A DNA stretch of 64,000 nucleotides from Chrysoperla carnea (taxonomy: Eukaryota; Arthropoda; Insecta; Neuroptera; Chrysopidae). Position 1 is the stretch's first letter, and every line of letters begins with the position of its first letter. The stretch is from the NCBI RefSeq assembly GCF_905475395.1, contig NC_058339.1:20096001-20160000 (forward strand), written 5' to 3'. A model generated the notes under the pieces. The model saw only the letters and a list, made by a program, of their open reading frames with translations. It did no database searches and was not told the origin of the DNA. Shown in pieces: positions 26,391 through 39,000 of this stretch. The translations under genes were made by a program, and so were the position numbers.

Positions 26391-27009
26391 ACAAATTTGT
26401 TTTTGTGGTTGATTTTTAACTTATTATAGTCTGGTTTTTCCAAAAAAGTGTTATTCAAACTTGTGCTTAAAATAGAATGCATTCAAAATTAACTATTAAT
26501 ATATGCATAAAAATATTATGGAGTTATTTTTTAATGCATATAATTATTTTAAGAACAATTTTAACTTTGAATAACAATTTTTTGGAAAACCCAGGCTATA
26601 ATAAGTACAGCCACAAAAGCGAATATAAACATTTTTGGTAAGGAATCATTTTATTATTATCACTATTTTTTTTTAATATGTTGTTTAATATAATATGTTG
26701 TTTGTTCTATGTAATTAGAATTGGCTAATTATTATTGGTAGAAAATAAAACTGATTAACTTAATTAATGTTTGAATAAAATCAATAGTTTTATTAAATTA
26801 GTAGTAACACACTAAAAAATTTTATCTGAGTTCCAATTACATAATTGCGTAGTTGAACAAAATTTAATTTATCACTGTCATTTGCGAAAGTTCCAAAAAC
26901 AAAAGTTCATAAATTTTAAGGATCAAAGCCGTAATATTTAAAATCCAAAATGTAATATTAATTTTTACGAAACATTAAAAAAGCGATGTTGATATTTTTT
27001 ATTGTGGTA

Positions 27010-27090
27010 TAGTGGAACCTCGATAAGTCGACCCTCAAAAAAAAAGCAAAAATTTAAGTTAATGAGTTTTCGACTTAAGAAGAGGTTCGC
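27010..27090 (+). mobile_element. Possible pogo-like terminus remnant
   Basis: AGTGGAACCTCGATAAGTCG, then AGTTAATGAGTTTTCGACTT resemble the ends of Tigger/pogo-like elements, where GAACCTCGATAA-type starts are common. The following 200 bases have overlapping short open frames on both strands that I cannot assign to a transposase. Confidence 0.4.
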
Positions 27091-27654
27091 GATACAGAGG
27101 ATTTCATTGCTTTCCAGCACATCTGGTACCAATAAAAAGGCACCTTGCCACACAGAACGTGAAAACATGGCTTTTTGTGAGAACAATTAGGTGGAATGAT
27201 AATTTCGCGCTTCGGACCGATGAGTGTTCCGCGTTGATACTGTGGCATCATACTCCTAGACATTTTCTTTTGGGATACTGTAAATATCAAAGCCTAAATG
27301 GGTAAGCCTTGTACGATTGAGCAACTGGAAGCCGACATTATCCACAAAAATCATTCGAAATGCTCGGACGCGTCATTAAAAATTGGACTTTATTCTCCAA
27401 ATACCACTCGAAATGTACATATTTTTTTAGGTTTGAAGAAAGTACCCCAAGTATCAAATGAATCACCCATTATCAATACATAGCATCCGTCTTAATAAAT
27501 CAATCAATCATTCCAATATTAACTAAAACAATTGATGTAAAATCGTTCTCATGAACTCGTAAAATAAATAAACAAAATAGTAACTTTCATTGAATACGTT
27601 AAAATAAAAATCAATGTTAAATAGTGATGTATTTTAATATACCTAATATTTTAA

Positions 27655-27875
27655 TAATCAGGGCGCCGAACCACCTTTCGTATAGCTGACGAATATGGCG
27701 CAGACATTAACAACAATTTGGAGAAGGGTGTATGTGTGTGTGTGCGCGCTCGAGGTGGACAAGTATCGCGTGAACAAAAAATAATATCGACTTCGTTGGG
27801 ATGCCGATCGAATTGTATTAGTGGTACTATCGTACGAAAAAAATTTCATAGCATTCAGTCGAGCCATTTGAGTAG
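27655..27875. other. Locally GC-richer segment with TG microsatellite
   Basis: About 215 bases are visibly richer in GC than the surroundings, with GTGTGTGTGTGCGCGCTCGA and ATTCAGTCGAGCC, the latter containing an Inr-like TCAGTC. It could be a promoter or 5' UTR exon of a gene outside view, or a repeat remnant. The overlapping minus-strand open frame has no recognised content. Confidence 0.25.
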
Positions 27876-28022
27876 GTTTTAAATTTTTTATTATTTAGTT
27901 GGGAAGTTATTCGAGTGGATCTCTAGATTCGCACTAGACTATATCCATGGCATCTTTATAACAATTTTTGACACTACTTTAGAGCTAAAAACCTTCGAAA
28001 ATTATATAAAAATATGAAAAAG

Positions 28023-28281
28023 AGTCACCCTATTAGCTTAGTTGGTTAAGGCGTAACCAATTCCGTCCGCGGTATGCTTAGGTTAGCGGGTTCGATTTCC
28101 GCCGTCGCAACAAAATTAATTTAATTAATAGTTGTGATGGGCTGGTGTAGTGCATGGTATATGCATGAAGTAGGTGCATTCGGCCTCTGAAATTGAGGAG
28201 CTGATAAATGAAATTATCAGCGGAAAGATGGTAAAACACATATATATGGTATAACAATAGGCTCTATAACCTAACCTAACC
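28023..28281 (+). mobile_element. tRNA-derived SINE
   Basis: The head has RNA polymerase III promoter boxes: box A TTAGCTTAGTTGG (28,032-28,044) and box B GGGTTCGATTTCC (28,088-28,100), at tRNA-like spacing. The sequence cannot form a proper acceptor stem, so it is not a functional tRNA. A tRNA-unrelated body follows, with GATAAATGAAATTATCAGC hairpin. The tail is ATAACCTAACCTAACC, which equals insect telomere repeats (CCTAA) read on this strand. Clear target duplications were not seen. Confidence 0.75.
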
Positions 28282-28719
28282 ATGTAAGAAAAACTTTGGT
28301 GCAAATTTGATATCCATTAGCTATAAAAAGTGGTTGGGCGCCTAGATTATATTAATATAAGTACTGTATAATAATACAACATTAGTTTTTCCATTTGCTT
28401 GTATTTATTTTATATATTTCTACTACTTATCTATTTCTGGATCGAATTTCATTCATTTGGATATTTTAAACATACTCACGTTCATTTACGTAAATATTGC
28501 ATCAGATTCTATAGAATTAACAACGTACAACTAACTGTATTTTATTTCTGAAAACTTAAACAATAAATGCCTTTCTTATCTTTTTTTTTACCTGTGTCAT
28601 CACACCTTTTTTATCTGAATAGGCAAAATTAAGTATGTATAATAATATTTTGCAGGTAACAAAAAAATGTGTACGCATAAATTTACATACATGAGATGGT
28701 ATCAGGGAAAAAAACGGGA

Positions 28720-29535
28720 TTGTCACATGTTGTTTTAATGCCAGTTTTTCGCTAACTATCACTTGCTTAATCCCGGTACCAGGATTCCAAATGCTGGAAA
28801 CCTATTAGAGCTAGGTTAATTTTGATCAGAAATTTGAAGAGTATGACCCATATTTAGTAGGATTACATACTTGGTTTGTCAAAATTGTATAAAATTTGGA
28901 TGTGATAGAGCAAAATTAAATTATTTGGATTTTGATAACGTCATAAAGTTAAAAAAAAGCGTCTTATTGATAACACAGGCTAATTTGATCCTATTTTATT
29001 CGAATTTTTTTGAAACCCACTAATATTGGGTCATTTTTTTCAGCTGTGATGCCAGTTCTTCGCTAGCTATCGTTTTTGTGCTTAATTCCGGGAACAGGAT
29101 TTAAAATTCTAGCAACTTATTAGAGATAGGATAATTTTTATCAGAAATTCGAAAAGTATGACCCAAATTTAGTAGGATTACATACTTGGTTTATCAAAAT
29201 TGGATAAAATTTGGGTGTGATAGAGCATAAATAAATTTTTTGGATTCCGATGACGTCGTAAAGTTAAATAAAAGCGATTTTTTTGATAAAACGAAAAACA
29301 GGCAAATTTGATCAGATTTTATTGGAATTTTTTTTGATACCCACTAATTTTGGGTCATTCATTTCAGCTGTGATGTCAGTTTTTCGCTAGCTATCACTAA
29401 TGTGCTTAATACCGGGACAAGGATTCCACATTCTTGAAACCTATTAGAACTAGGTTAATTTTGATCTTGAATTTGAAAAGTGTGACCCAAATTTAGTAGG
29501 ATTACATACTTGGTTTATCAAAATTTTCAGTATGG
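28720..29535 (+). repeat. Satellite-like tandem array B, about 311-324 bp unit, three copies
   Basis: The block GCCAGTTTTTCGCTA-CTAT recurs at 28,740, 29,051 and 29,375 (spacing 311 and 324). Each unit contains CTTAAT.CCGG, AACCTATTAGA.CTAGGTTA, TTTAGTAGGATTACATACTT, TTTTGATA/GACGTC and CCCACTAAT.TTGGGTCAT. One unit recurs at 35,700 and an inverted array at 61,850. There is no coding capacity. Confidence 0.9.
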
Positions 29536-32500
29536 TACTTTTTGATTCCTTTTAATGGCAATACCTCCGATATGGCAATACTTGAATAAAGAAACCAAAA
29601 ATATTTCGACGTTATACATATCTCGAATAATTTGGCTATAATTTACATTTTTTCAAAATAATTTTACGAACTTTCAAATTGTATTGCATTTTTTTAGACT
29701 GTCTTTGGTTTTTACCTGTACCTTCATACAATAAAAAAAATTTATATTGTTATTAAATATGCCAATATTTCAAGAAAAAAATAATAAATAATGCATAATT
29801 GAACTTTGTACATTTTATTTATTTTGAAAAATTTTTACTCAATATTTACATATTTTTATTATGAAACTAAATTTTTTTACATTTATTTAAAATTTTTGTG
29901 CATTTAACATAAGTCAAAGTCTTTCACACATGATTCGTACTTTTAAAAGTTTTTTCTATCTCAACACATTATACCACTTAATATATGAGGATAAGACTGT
30001 ACACTTTAATGGAAAACGGACATTACGTATTTCCATTTGAAAAAATAGAAAGAAACGAAAAAAATTACACAAAAGCCGGGGCTCGAACTCGAGTTCATCA
30101 TGTATGGCCTTATGGGAAGTACATACACAAAAATTTTGAAATCCATTGAAAATTGGTACGTAGCTTCAATTAGTGAATTTATTGATTATAATTTCATAAT
30201 AAACCCATCCGATAATATTAAGGGGGTTAAATGGATCAATTAACGGGGAAATTTTATGTTTAGGTCTCAAAAAACGGAAATATTTGAAGAAAAATGCCTG
30301 CCATATTGTCCTTCAAGAACCTTTTTGTTTTTTTGAAACTTATTTGTAAAAATAATACAAGCACTGATATTCCACACTATATATAAATAGGGTATTTCAA
30401 CAATTAATTCAATCAATTGTTTATTTTGACTTGAACCGACACCATAAATTTATTTCGAAGTGTAGTTTTATTTCCGATAAGGAAACGGAAGGATGACGCA
30501 ATAGTTATAACTGAAGTCGTTTATAAAAATGCTAACAGACACGAAGTTTCCGGAAAATGAATTCAATATTTTTACTGTACATACGCACAGTAAATGAAAA
30601 GCTTTTAGAAACTTAAAGTAAATTAGTAAACGGAGAACTTCTCTTTTTTATCGCTTTTGTGCAAACGCGTTGCATAGTATACAAATTCGATTGATCATAA
30701 CATGAAGAAAGGGATAAAATACCTGATTTTAGCATAATTTATGAATACCCATATTGTAGCGATGATTAATACTTTATTGGGTAGATTGTACTATATTTTG
30801 ACCCTTCTGGCGTTGCAATTAAGTTAGACCGAAGGACTGAATTGTAAATCACTAAAAAATTTCAAATTAAAAGAAAAACTATGGACATTTTCCAAAATTC
30901 AGAAAAACAGCCAAAAATCGAATAAGAAAAACTTGCCAAACATATTTTTTAACTAGACAGAAAAAACACGCGCTTAAAAAATTTTTAAAAAAGATTTTAG
31001 AATGTAAATAAATGACCTAGACAATTCAAAAATTAAAATAGTTAAAAATCTTAATTTGATTGTATAGTGTAAAAATAATGTGTTAACCTTTTGACTATGT
31101 GTCTAGGTAGTAATTATTTTAAATATCCTTGAACTACTCTCTCCAACATATCATTTCATACTCATAAAAAAAAAAAACCAAGACAGCTTTTACCAAAAGA
31201 TGAATAAAAAAAGGTTTAATGCAACATAATATCTCATAAATTATTAAAGCGAACCTTGAAATATTAGGGATTCCTTACTTTAAAAAAACTATTCCACACA
31301 TTAATTGGCAAAACGCCTAACAACCGTAATCACAGCACGCATTAAATAATTTATTAATTTAACAAACAAAAAAAACGGTAAATTTCAATTAAAATTTAAG
31401 TAATAAACAATAATTAAATTGTTGAAAAAAAATTTCAAATCAATCAAATCATAACGGTTCAAAAATTTAATTAACAAACCTTTTAATCACTATTGTAAAA
31501 GCACAATAATTTAAAATTACCAAACATCAAAAATCAACCACGGTTATATGCAAATAAAACAATACTAATATCATGATGGTATTTATATCTCACCATCACG
31601 AAACACGAATAGTGAAAATATGATGCAACTTTTCGACCCTTTTACACAAAAATTCTATGCGGTCTACCTACCCCCTTCCATATAAACAAACACTAACAAC
31701 TTTTAGAATACGAAAAGTAATGTAAAATTTTAAATATCATTTTTTTTCATTGTTAGACAACAATTTTTTCTTACAGACGCAATCCGACATGTTATAGAAA
31801 ATAGTTTCTAAGACACATAAAAAATCAATTTTTCTATTGTCATTCTATATTATTAAAACTATATACAATCAAACTTTCAATCTATCTATACACGTGTTTA
31901 AATATCGAATTACATTATTAGAATAAAATTTTAAAAATAATAAATGAACATACCGTTTTATAATTAAAAATCAATATCCATAAAACATTTACAACAATAT
32001 TTAATTGATATTCACTTAAAAATAAATAATTTTATTATAAAGATTTCAATGTTGATATTTATAAATATATTCGTATGGTAGTTTATATGAATGAAGCACA
32101 TGCAAAACTGTCGACGTCTGAAAAGAAACCGCCACGATAAATGTGAACTATATAGCGCATGCGTTTAATAGTATGGTATTGCGCCCTTGAGTTTATTCAT
32201 CATGCAGCATGTGTGTTTTAAAAGATGCCGTCGTTAAAACATTATGATGTAACAATAATTGCAGGTGAAATAATCGTGATATATGTTACCTGCAGAACTA
32301 ATATTGTTATTATGTAAATTTTGTTGAAGCCAATTTTTTTTTATAGTAAAATAGAATCATGCTGTACCTATACATTGTTGATAATTATACATCATTGATT
32401 ACATGCGTGCGTTTATTAACCAACACTGACCATATCAAACCGGTTTGTTCTCATTTAACTATCGTAATGAAAAAAAAGGCCGGTGTTTTTTGGCACTTAA

Positions 32501-33215
32501 AACTCATGCATTCTCTTTATTCCATCTTATGCTAAAAAAGGCATAAAAGTGGTAACAATCAATTACGTATTTGAATATTTTATCATTTAAAATCCTTGCC
32601 GTAAAAATTTCAGAATTTGTTTTAAAGCGATTAAAGTAACTAATTATGAAGCTATAAACAAACATAAAGACTACAAAGCAATCTAAATAATACAATTAAT
32701 TTAATATTATATTGGTAGAAGCGCAGGTCATATTTAAATGTAATTGTAAATATATATGTTAAAACATTTATCTGCGCTCCCACCAACTTATTTAAGAAAA
32801 CTGATAACAAAATAATCTTTAAGTGGCTATACAAATCAAACATAAAGAATCATCTCAATTAAACAGCTTCAAAAGCAGTAGTAATATTTAGGTGGGGTAG
32901 CAAAGACATACGCAGACAATTGCATCAAACTTTTAACTCCTCTTATGACCTCTATATTATACTCGTTTTATGAAACATTTTTCTTCCTTTTTAAGCAAAG
33001 ATGCTATTCCTCTGTTTAAACCGTTGTTACACGAATACGTATAATAAATTAAATTCAGTTTTTAATTATTTTTATTGAAAAGAAAATATAAATCTTTTTA
33101 GAAAAATTACAAAAACAATTCTTAAAATCTTACAAGAGTAGTAATTTGTTTTTTAAACGGATCATTTTGTGCCACTTGTGTCAAAATTTTACTTAATTCA
33201 GAAAAAAACCTTCCA
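29536..33215. other. Gene-free, AT-rich interval
   Basis: Contains a right-flank-like fragment of repeat A (TATTTCAACAATTAATTC, then AATCAATTGTTTATTTTGAC, about 30,390-30,430, inverted) and a tRNA T-arm-like GAGTTCGAGCCCC on the minus strand near 30,075. No coding exons are recognised. Confidence 0.4.
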
Positions 33216-33497
33216 TTATTTCTTTTTACCTTTTTTCCCTTTCTTTACCTTCCCCTTGTCTTTTCCTTTTTTCGTACTAGAGCCGTTTGGCTCGACCATC
33301 ACAGGTGGATTACCACCAAAATGACAATAAAAGTATTGAGTTTCCTTTGACTCTACCATTGGTTTTTGTATGAAAGGTCTCGGTTTTGGTACAACAATAT
33401 CGAATTCAAAATCCGCAGGTTTTTCTCCAACACAAGTTCTTTCTAATTGTAATGCAAAGGTTTCATCATTTAGATCTGTAATTTCTGTATAAACCAT
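33216..33497 (-). CDS. Diverged duplicate of the MAP10-like last exon
   Basis: An open frame reads MVYTEITDLNDETFALQLER, and so on to VKKGKKGKKK and a stop. It aligns with the last exon of the neighbouring MAP10-like gene: TEITDLNDETFALQL against TEIKDPHRDVFVLRI, KETQYFYCHFGGNPPVMVEP against RETQYDEQDAGPPTTVTEP, and both end in KGKKGKK-type tails. The open frame with divergent but aligned residues suggests it has stayed under selection. However, the only nearby AG (TTTATACAG at about 33,488) would enter the exon in the wrong phase for the phase-0 donor of exon 1, and the frame upstream closes at a stop. It could be a small separate gene starting at the ATG used here, an exon spliced from another donor, or a decaying duplicate. 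Confidence 0.6.
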   Translation of the reverse strand: MVYTEITDLNDETFALQLERTCVGEKPADFEFDIVVPKPRPFIQKPMVESKETQYFYCHFGGNPPVMVEPNGSSTKKGKDKGKVKKGKKGKKK

Positions 33498-33861
33498 TTC
33501 GGAAAGTTGAATGTACAACAATAATGCAAAAAAAGAATTTTAATTATAATTATCAAATAAGAAATCAAACAACCATGTTGCTATAGATAGAATTAGTATT
33601 TTTGAAAAATGAATTTATTTAGTTGCTAGGCAATTTGTGAGACATTCATGGACACAGCTTTGCATCTATCATTACTACATCTTGTTTTTTCTTATTTGAA
33701 TACAACATAACTGTTTCTTGAAAACTCCATGCAATAATTAAAATAACAAATATTTCAGTTTTTATTTACAAAATAAAAAATTATCATTAACAAGTCACTT
33801 TTAAAATTGCCAAACAATAAGTCAAGAAAATCCATAAAATACGGTAATTAAAATATAAAAA

Positions 33862-35520
33862 TTATTTTTTCCCTTTCTTTCCTTTTTTTCCTTTACCCCC
33901 TTTTTTTCCTTTTGCACCTTTTGTTGGTACTGGTTCAGTCACTGTAGTCGGTGGTCCAGCATCTTGCTCATCATACTGAGTTTCACGTGTTTCTAATTTG
34001 GGAGGCGGTTTTCGATCAATTCCTTTCGGAGTTCTAAGCTCCAATTCTAAGTTTGATTTCTTTTCCGTGCCCTCAGATTTTTTTCCTATACGTAGGACGA
34101 AAACATCTCTATGAGGATCTTTAATTTCTGTAGTTTGTAGCCCTCCCACAGGACGTGGTGGTTGGACTTTAACACCTTGATTGTCACAGCAATTGTTAAC
34201 CTAAAATTTGTAAAATTAGTGGGCAAATGATTATGAACTTTAAAGTGAAAAAAATAGAAAATCAAAAATTGAATCTTTTCCGTTCTTTTGTATTTCAACA
34301 ATGAATGTTAAACCCTTTCCTCGCAGTTTATATTGTTTGTAGATTATAATAGGAATGGTTTTTTTGCTCTCTCATGTATCGAGGGGTATTTAGACGTATC
34401 AGAGTCTTCCTCAAGACAAACTTTTGGGGTGAGCAACTGTGACGCAAAGTTTCAGTATTGATTCTTGCATTTCAATAAAAAAGATAAAGACGTTCTTTTT
34501 TTATTTTGTTTGTACCTTAAAATTCAGCGATGGTGGATTTGGACCTTCAGGAATCGCAGATATACCAGGAGTATTTGACGGACAACACTCTCCTGCTGTA
34601 TTTGCATCTTGAGTACAACAGCAGCCTTCTTCAGTTTCCTGCACAATTTTCTTTCGATCTTTTAATACACGAATAGTTAGTGCATTTCCATTCATTTCTG
34701 CTCCAATTTCTTGATAACATCGATTATCGGGTGGTGGTGGCGGAGGTATACAGCAAGGTGCTACTGGTTGATAGCATGAAGGGTTGCAGCCATCTCCTTC
34801 GCAGCACGGCGGAGAAGGTGGGCAATTTGGTATTGCACATGGTTTACCACGTATCGCATCATTCCAATCTGTACAATTTGGTGGCGAACATGGTTTATCA
34901 TCTTTTGAAGTTTTTCGATATCTATACATAGAACTTCCTTGATTATCTTTAAATAACACAGACCTATCTTCCAAGTTCATTTGAAATTGTGTAACGATAA
35001 GCTTTCCAAAACATGATATACGAATAAAAACGCTAATAGTTCCCATTGGCGTTTCTCCAGGGCCAATTAATTTGAAAGTATCTTTTATTACTTTGGCTGC
35101 AGGTTGGCCCGTGGAATTACCACTAATTTGCTTTAATAACTCATTAAATTGATCAACAATCTGTATATCAGTCTCTCCAACGGGCATTTTGTCTGGCATA
35201 GCATTTCCTTCAAGTTTTTTAAATACATATACATGAATCGAGAAATCTTTTACTGCTTGTTGAGCTTGATCAGGTGTTAAAGAAAACAAAATTGACTTTC
35301 CACTCTTAAAAGTTCCACCCTCTGCTGCGTAATTATTTTTTGGAGAAAAATCTGCCTCGCAGACATCTAATGGTGCATTATTCAAAAATTGAAATTGTAC
35401 GCAACTTTCACCGTACAATCCAGCCAATTGACTTTGGCGTGCAGCAGTTGGATCGATATGTACTTTATCTACTAAAAACTCGAGGAGGAACAAATTTTCC
35501 GTTGCTGCATTTGCTACCAT
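33862..35520 (-). CDS. MAP10 N-terminal-domain (DUF4497) protein, two exons, 447 aa
   Basis: Exon 1 is 34516-35520 and exon 2 is 33862-34200, joined AAG|GTACAA to AAATTTTAG|GTTAAC in phase 0. Residues about 8-200 match the N-terminal domain of microtubule-associated protein 10 (formerly DUF4497): ENLFLLEFLVDKV near the start, FKSGKSILFSL around 71-81, and GETPMGTISVFIRISCFGK around 155-173. Human MAP10 opens similarly (LFSLELLVDWV, GKSCLFRL). MAP10 binds microtubules in dividing cells; here the role is inferred. A Cys/Pro-rich stretch follows at about 210-310 (CSPPNCTDW, CAIPNCPPSPPCC, CCIPPPPPPDNRCY). The C-terminal exon ends in repeated KGKKGKKGKK. The protein is about half the length of human MAP10 (905 aa). 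The Met start lies just before the conserved domain and the upstream DNA is noncoding. The function of the Cys/Pro region is unknown. Confidence 0.9.
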
Positions 35521-35699
35521 TTTGTATATTTTAGTATTATTTACACAATTTAATTTAATTATTCATTCATTTTGATTCAAATAAAAAATACGAAAATTTT
35601 TTTAAATGAAATTTGACATATTTGTTTAAAAAACTAATTATGTAGGCTTGGTATCCAAGAGCAAACTAGCTGTTGTCTGCCCGCTTTGCTGGATTGAAA

Positions 35700-36005
35700 A
35701 ACTGTGTGTCCATGACATCATTTAGTTCAAAAATTCGATTTTTTTATAGTACAGGCAAATTTAATCCGATATCTGAATGGAATTTTTTTGAAACCCACTA
35801 ATTTTGGGTCAAATTTTTCATATATGATGTTAGCTTATCGCTTCACTTATGTGCTATATACCGGAACCAGAACTCCACATTCTTGAAACATATTAAAATT
35901 AGGTTAGCTTTGACCAAAAGTTTGAAGATTATGACCTAAATTTAGTAGTATTACACATTTGGTTTATAAAAATTTTTGGATTTTGATGACGTCATTAAGT
36001 TAACT
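35700..36005 (+). repeat. Single unit of satellite-like repeat B
   Basis: GAAACCCACTAATTTTGGGT, ACTCCACATTCTTGAAACAT, TTTAGTAGTATTACACATTT and GATTTTGATGACGTCATTAA match array B at 28,720 in the same orientation, more diverged. It lies about 180 bases upstream of the MAP10-like start codon, so it could fall within that gene's promoter region. Confidence 0.85.
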
Positions 36006-36010
36006 TAACG

Positions 36011-39000
36011 AATTTCCAGTAAAGTATAATAATATAAAGAAAAACGAATTGAAGGATATAATTTTTATTATGTAATTACAAAATGTTTTTATAATAACTT
36101 TAATAGAATTCTAGGCAACGAATATCATAGTCTTCCTAACATGTTAGAAATAAGAAAAATTGATGTCGATGTCTTAAATATGGAGATTATTCGATTCGGA
36201 ATGCGAAGGACGAGCACTTTATATCCACGCCTGGGGAGAGTAAAGTAGATTGGAGAAGTTGTACCCAATAGAGCACGAAAATTATTCTGTGTTTAAGAAT
36301 TTATAGATTTTTTTCTCACATTTTGTCTCTTCATTTTCAATTATTAGCAAACAAAAGTATCTTCATTTTCCAACCCGAATTCAATAAGACCTCGATAATA
36401 TATTTAAGAGACCGATATGTGTTTTTCTTATTTTCAACCTATAAGATAGAAGACTATCAACACATTGTTCTTATTGAGTATTGATTTTGCCAACTATTTC
36501 AGTTTTATTTCGTTTATAAATGAAATTCATAAATTCATACACACCATTTTGTTTTATTTAAACTTATATATCAATATCTTTTCAAATTTCATATTAAAGA
36601 CTATGCAAAATACTACATTAACGTCATCTATAACAAAACCTTATCAAACCTCACATTTTATCAATAGTAAAAATAAATACGTTTTTCTTTTTATCATAAA
36701 CGAAAATTTAAATTGTTAATAATCAATTGATTCAAAGGCAGAGCATGGGACAAAATGAGGGGACTATTCAACATCATGATTAACATTATACAACCTTTTC
36801 AACCTTAAAATCTAATTTTTACAGTTATACAATCAATTTGTAATACCTTTACCTAGTTTTAAGTTGTAACCTTATGATGAAGCTTGACGCTGGCTTTAAG
36901 CGTCAAATTATTGTTCCGCCTTGCTGAAAAAAACAGAGTTTTGCCCAGCATTAGGCGTCAACTAACGCAAGTTAAAACTTCATTGAACTTTGATCTTCAA
37001 ATAACTTAGTTTTTAAAAACAAGCACATCTATTATTGCGACACTGATTCACATCAGGCTTACAACTGCGTTTTTGGAGTCGCTGACCATCGAAAGCTGAC
37101 TTGACTGACTTGTCACAGTCTCTCTCAAAGAAATTGGAATTTAGGAAATTTCATTGCCATAGTTTGTATTTCAGTACTGCAACTCTTGCCGTGAAAATCC
37201 GTTTTTAATAATGTCATATTTAGTTCCAACTTTTTGTCACTACACTCGTCCATTGTATAGAAACATCAACAATATTGTTGCTTGCAGACGCCATATTGAC
37301 AGTGTGTGGGCTTCAGTACCAGGGGGGAGATAGTGAAACTAAATTTAAACGGCTAGGTTAGACAAGCAGCTAGTCTTTATCAATCCAAATCATTTGTCTA
37401 ACTGTAGGATTGATTGTTATATATCTTCTAGGCTGCTACTTGAACGGCGACGTTTAGTAAACAAGCTATGCTGTTAATTAAACGGCTAATTAAGCTAGTT
37501 GGCTGAGACATATTCATTACCTTATTGCTTATAATTTGCAGACCAACATGAGTAAATTTTAGCTGACGATACCTATAGTGTTTTGCACTGTCCTTTAATA
37601 TAGGTACACTTTTAATTCAATACAAAAATAAAATAATAAGTTAAAGAACTACTTTTAGAAAAAATACATTAAGCACATTTGTCTTTTTTTTTTTAATTGC
37701 AACAGGAATAACAAATTTGTTTTCATTTTTTTTATTTATTTTGGCAATAATTAATAAAGCTAAGTAAGTTATAAATTTGTTATATTAAAATAAAATTTAC
37801 AATTCGAGTTTTAATTAATAATAATCAATAATAATAAATGTTTGGCAGAAACCAACAAGTAAATATTTTTAGGCAAGATATATTATTTTTTTCATATTGT
37901 CAGTAAATTATATAAACTTTCAGTTTATTTAAATTACGTTAAAATTTGAATATTGAGCTTTTTTTTTGAGTCCTGCTCACTATGGTATGCAGACAAATAC
38001 TACTTTTTTAGTTAAAACATTTAACTAAAAACTATTGAATTAATGATTTTTTTTAATAGACTAGAGGCGTAAAAAATAATAAATATCTTTTATTTAGATT
38101 ATCTTTAAAGTTAAATAAATAGTTAATTAATTATCTAGTCCTTGTTGATAGTAAAAAATCAAAATTAAACAATATTACATTATTACATTAATCTAAATAA
38201 TATATGATAAACAGGAATGAAATTTTAAAGTTTTTGAGAATATTGAAACGAGTCATGAATTTTTTTACATGATTTTTTCCAGTTCCTAGTTTAAAATGTT
38301 ATTTAACTAGCCAATGAGATGATTATTGAAGCAAAGGTGGTTGACTAGGTCGATAGCAAAGTGGATTTAAAATGTAAGACATTCTATTTAACGAATTTCA
38401 AACTAATTCGTAGTCTAAACTACCTTTAAACTCTAAAGGCTGTTAGATCTAAAACTTACAGCTTTTATTATAAAGACGGAATCAATACCAGAATCAGGAC
38501 CGAACTTACAAAGGTTACTTAAAGTTCTTTCGAATTAGAATATAAAAATTTTGTTTAATTTTCATAAATCGTTTCAACTGTTTAGTCGTTCAATTTAAGT
38601 CATGTAATTGTGAAAATTTTTCAAAATGAAAAAAATTAATAAATCGCAAAGAATTCATTATTTACGTATAAAGAAAATAAGTTTAAGGACACATTACTGC
38701 AATTAAACAATTTAGTATTCACCAAATTTTTCACACATGATAAATCAAGTTCCAAAAATAATATTTAAACGTTTTCTTTTAAATAAGTTTTTTTTGTATA
38801 TTTAAACATTTACAAGAAAATAAAATTATTTATAGTATTTATTTTTTTAATATCAATGCTTTAACCGAATAATTCCAAATATAACATAATTAATACTTTT
38901 ACCAATACTGTAAAGCAAACACCCTAAGTATCAATCTGCGAAATTGCATTAAATAAAAGAATAGAAACACAGGATTGTTTAAGTGTAAAAGCCTCAAAAC

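Noticed and set aside
26965-27290. A transposase gene fragment next to the pogo-like end
   Set aside because: Several short frames overlap on both strands, but no helix-turn-helix or DDE motif could be recognised.
28028-28106. A functional tRNA gene
   Set aside because: Box A and box B are present, but the acceptor and anticodon arms do not pair, and a SINE-type body and tail follow.
30060-30110. A tRNA or SINE on the minus strand
   Set aside because: A T-arm-like GAGTTCGAGCCCC is present, but no box A or other arms were found at the right distance.
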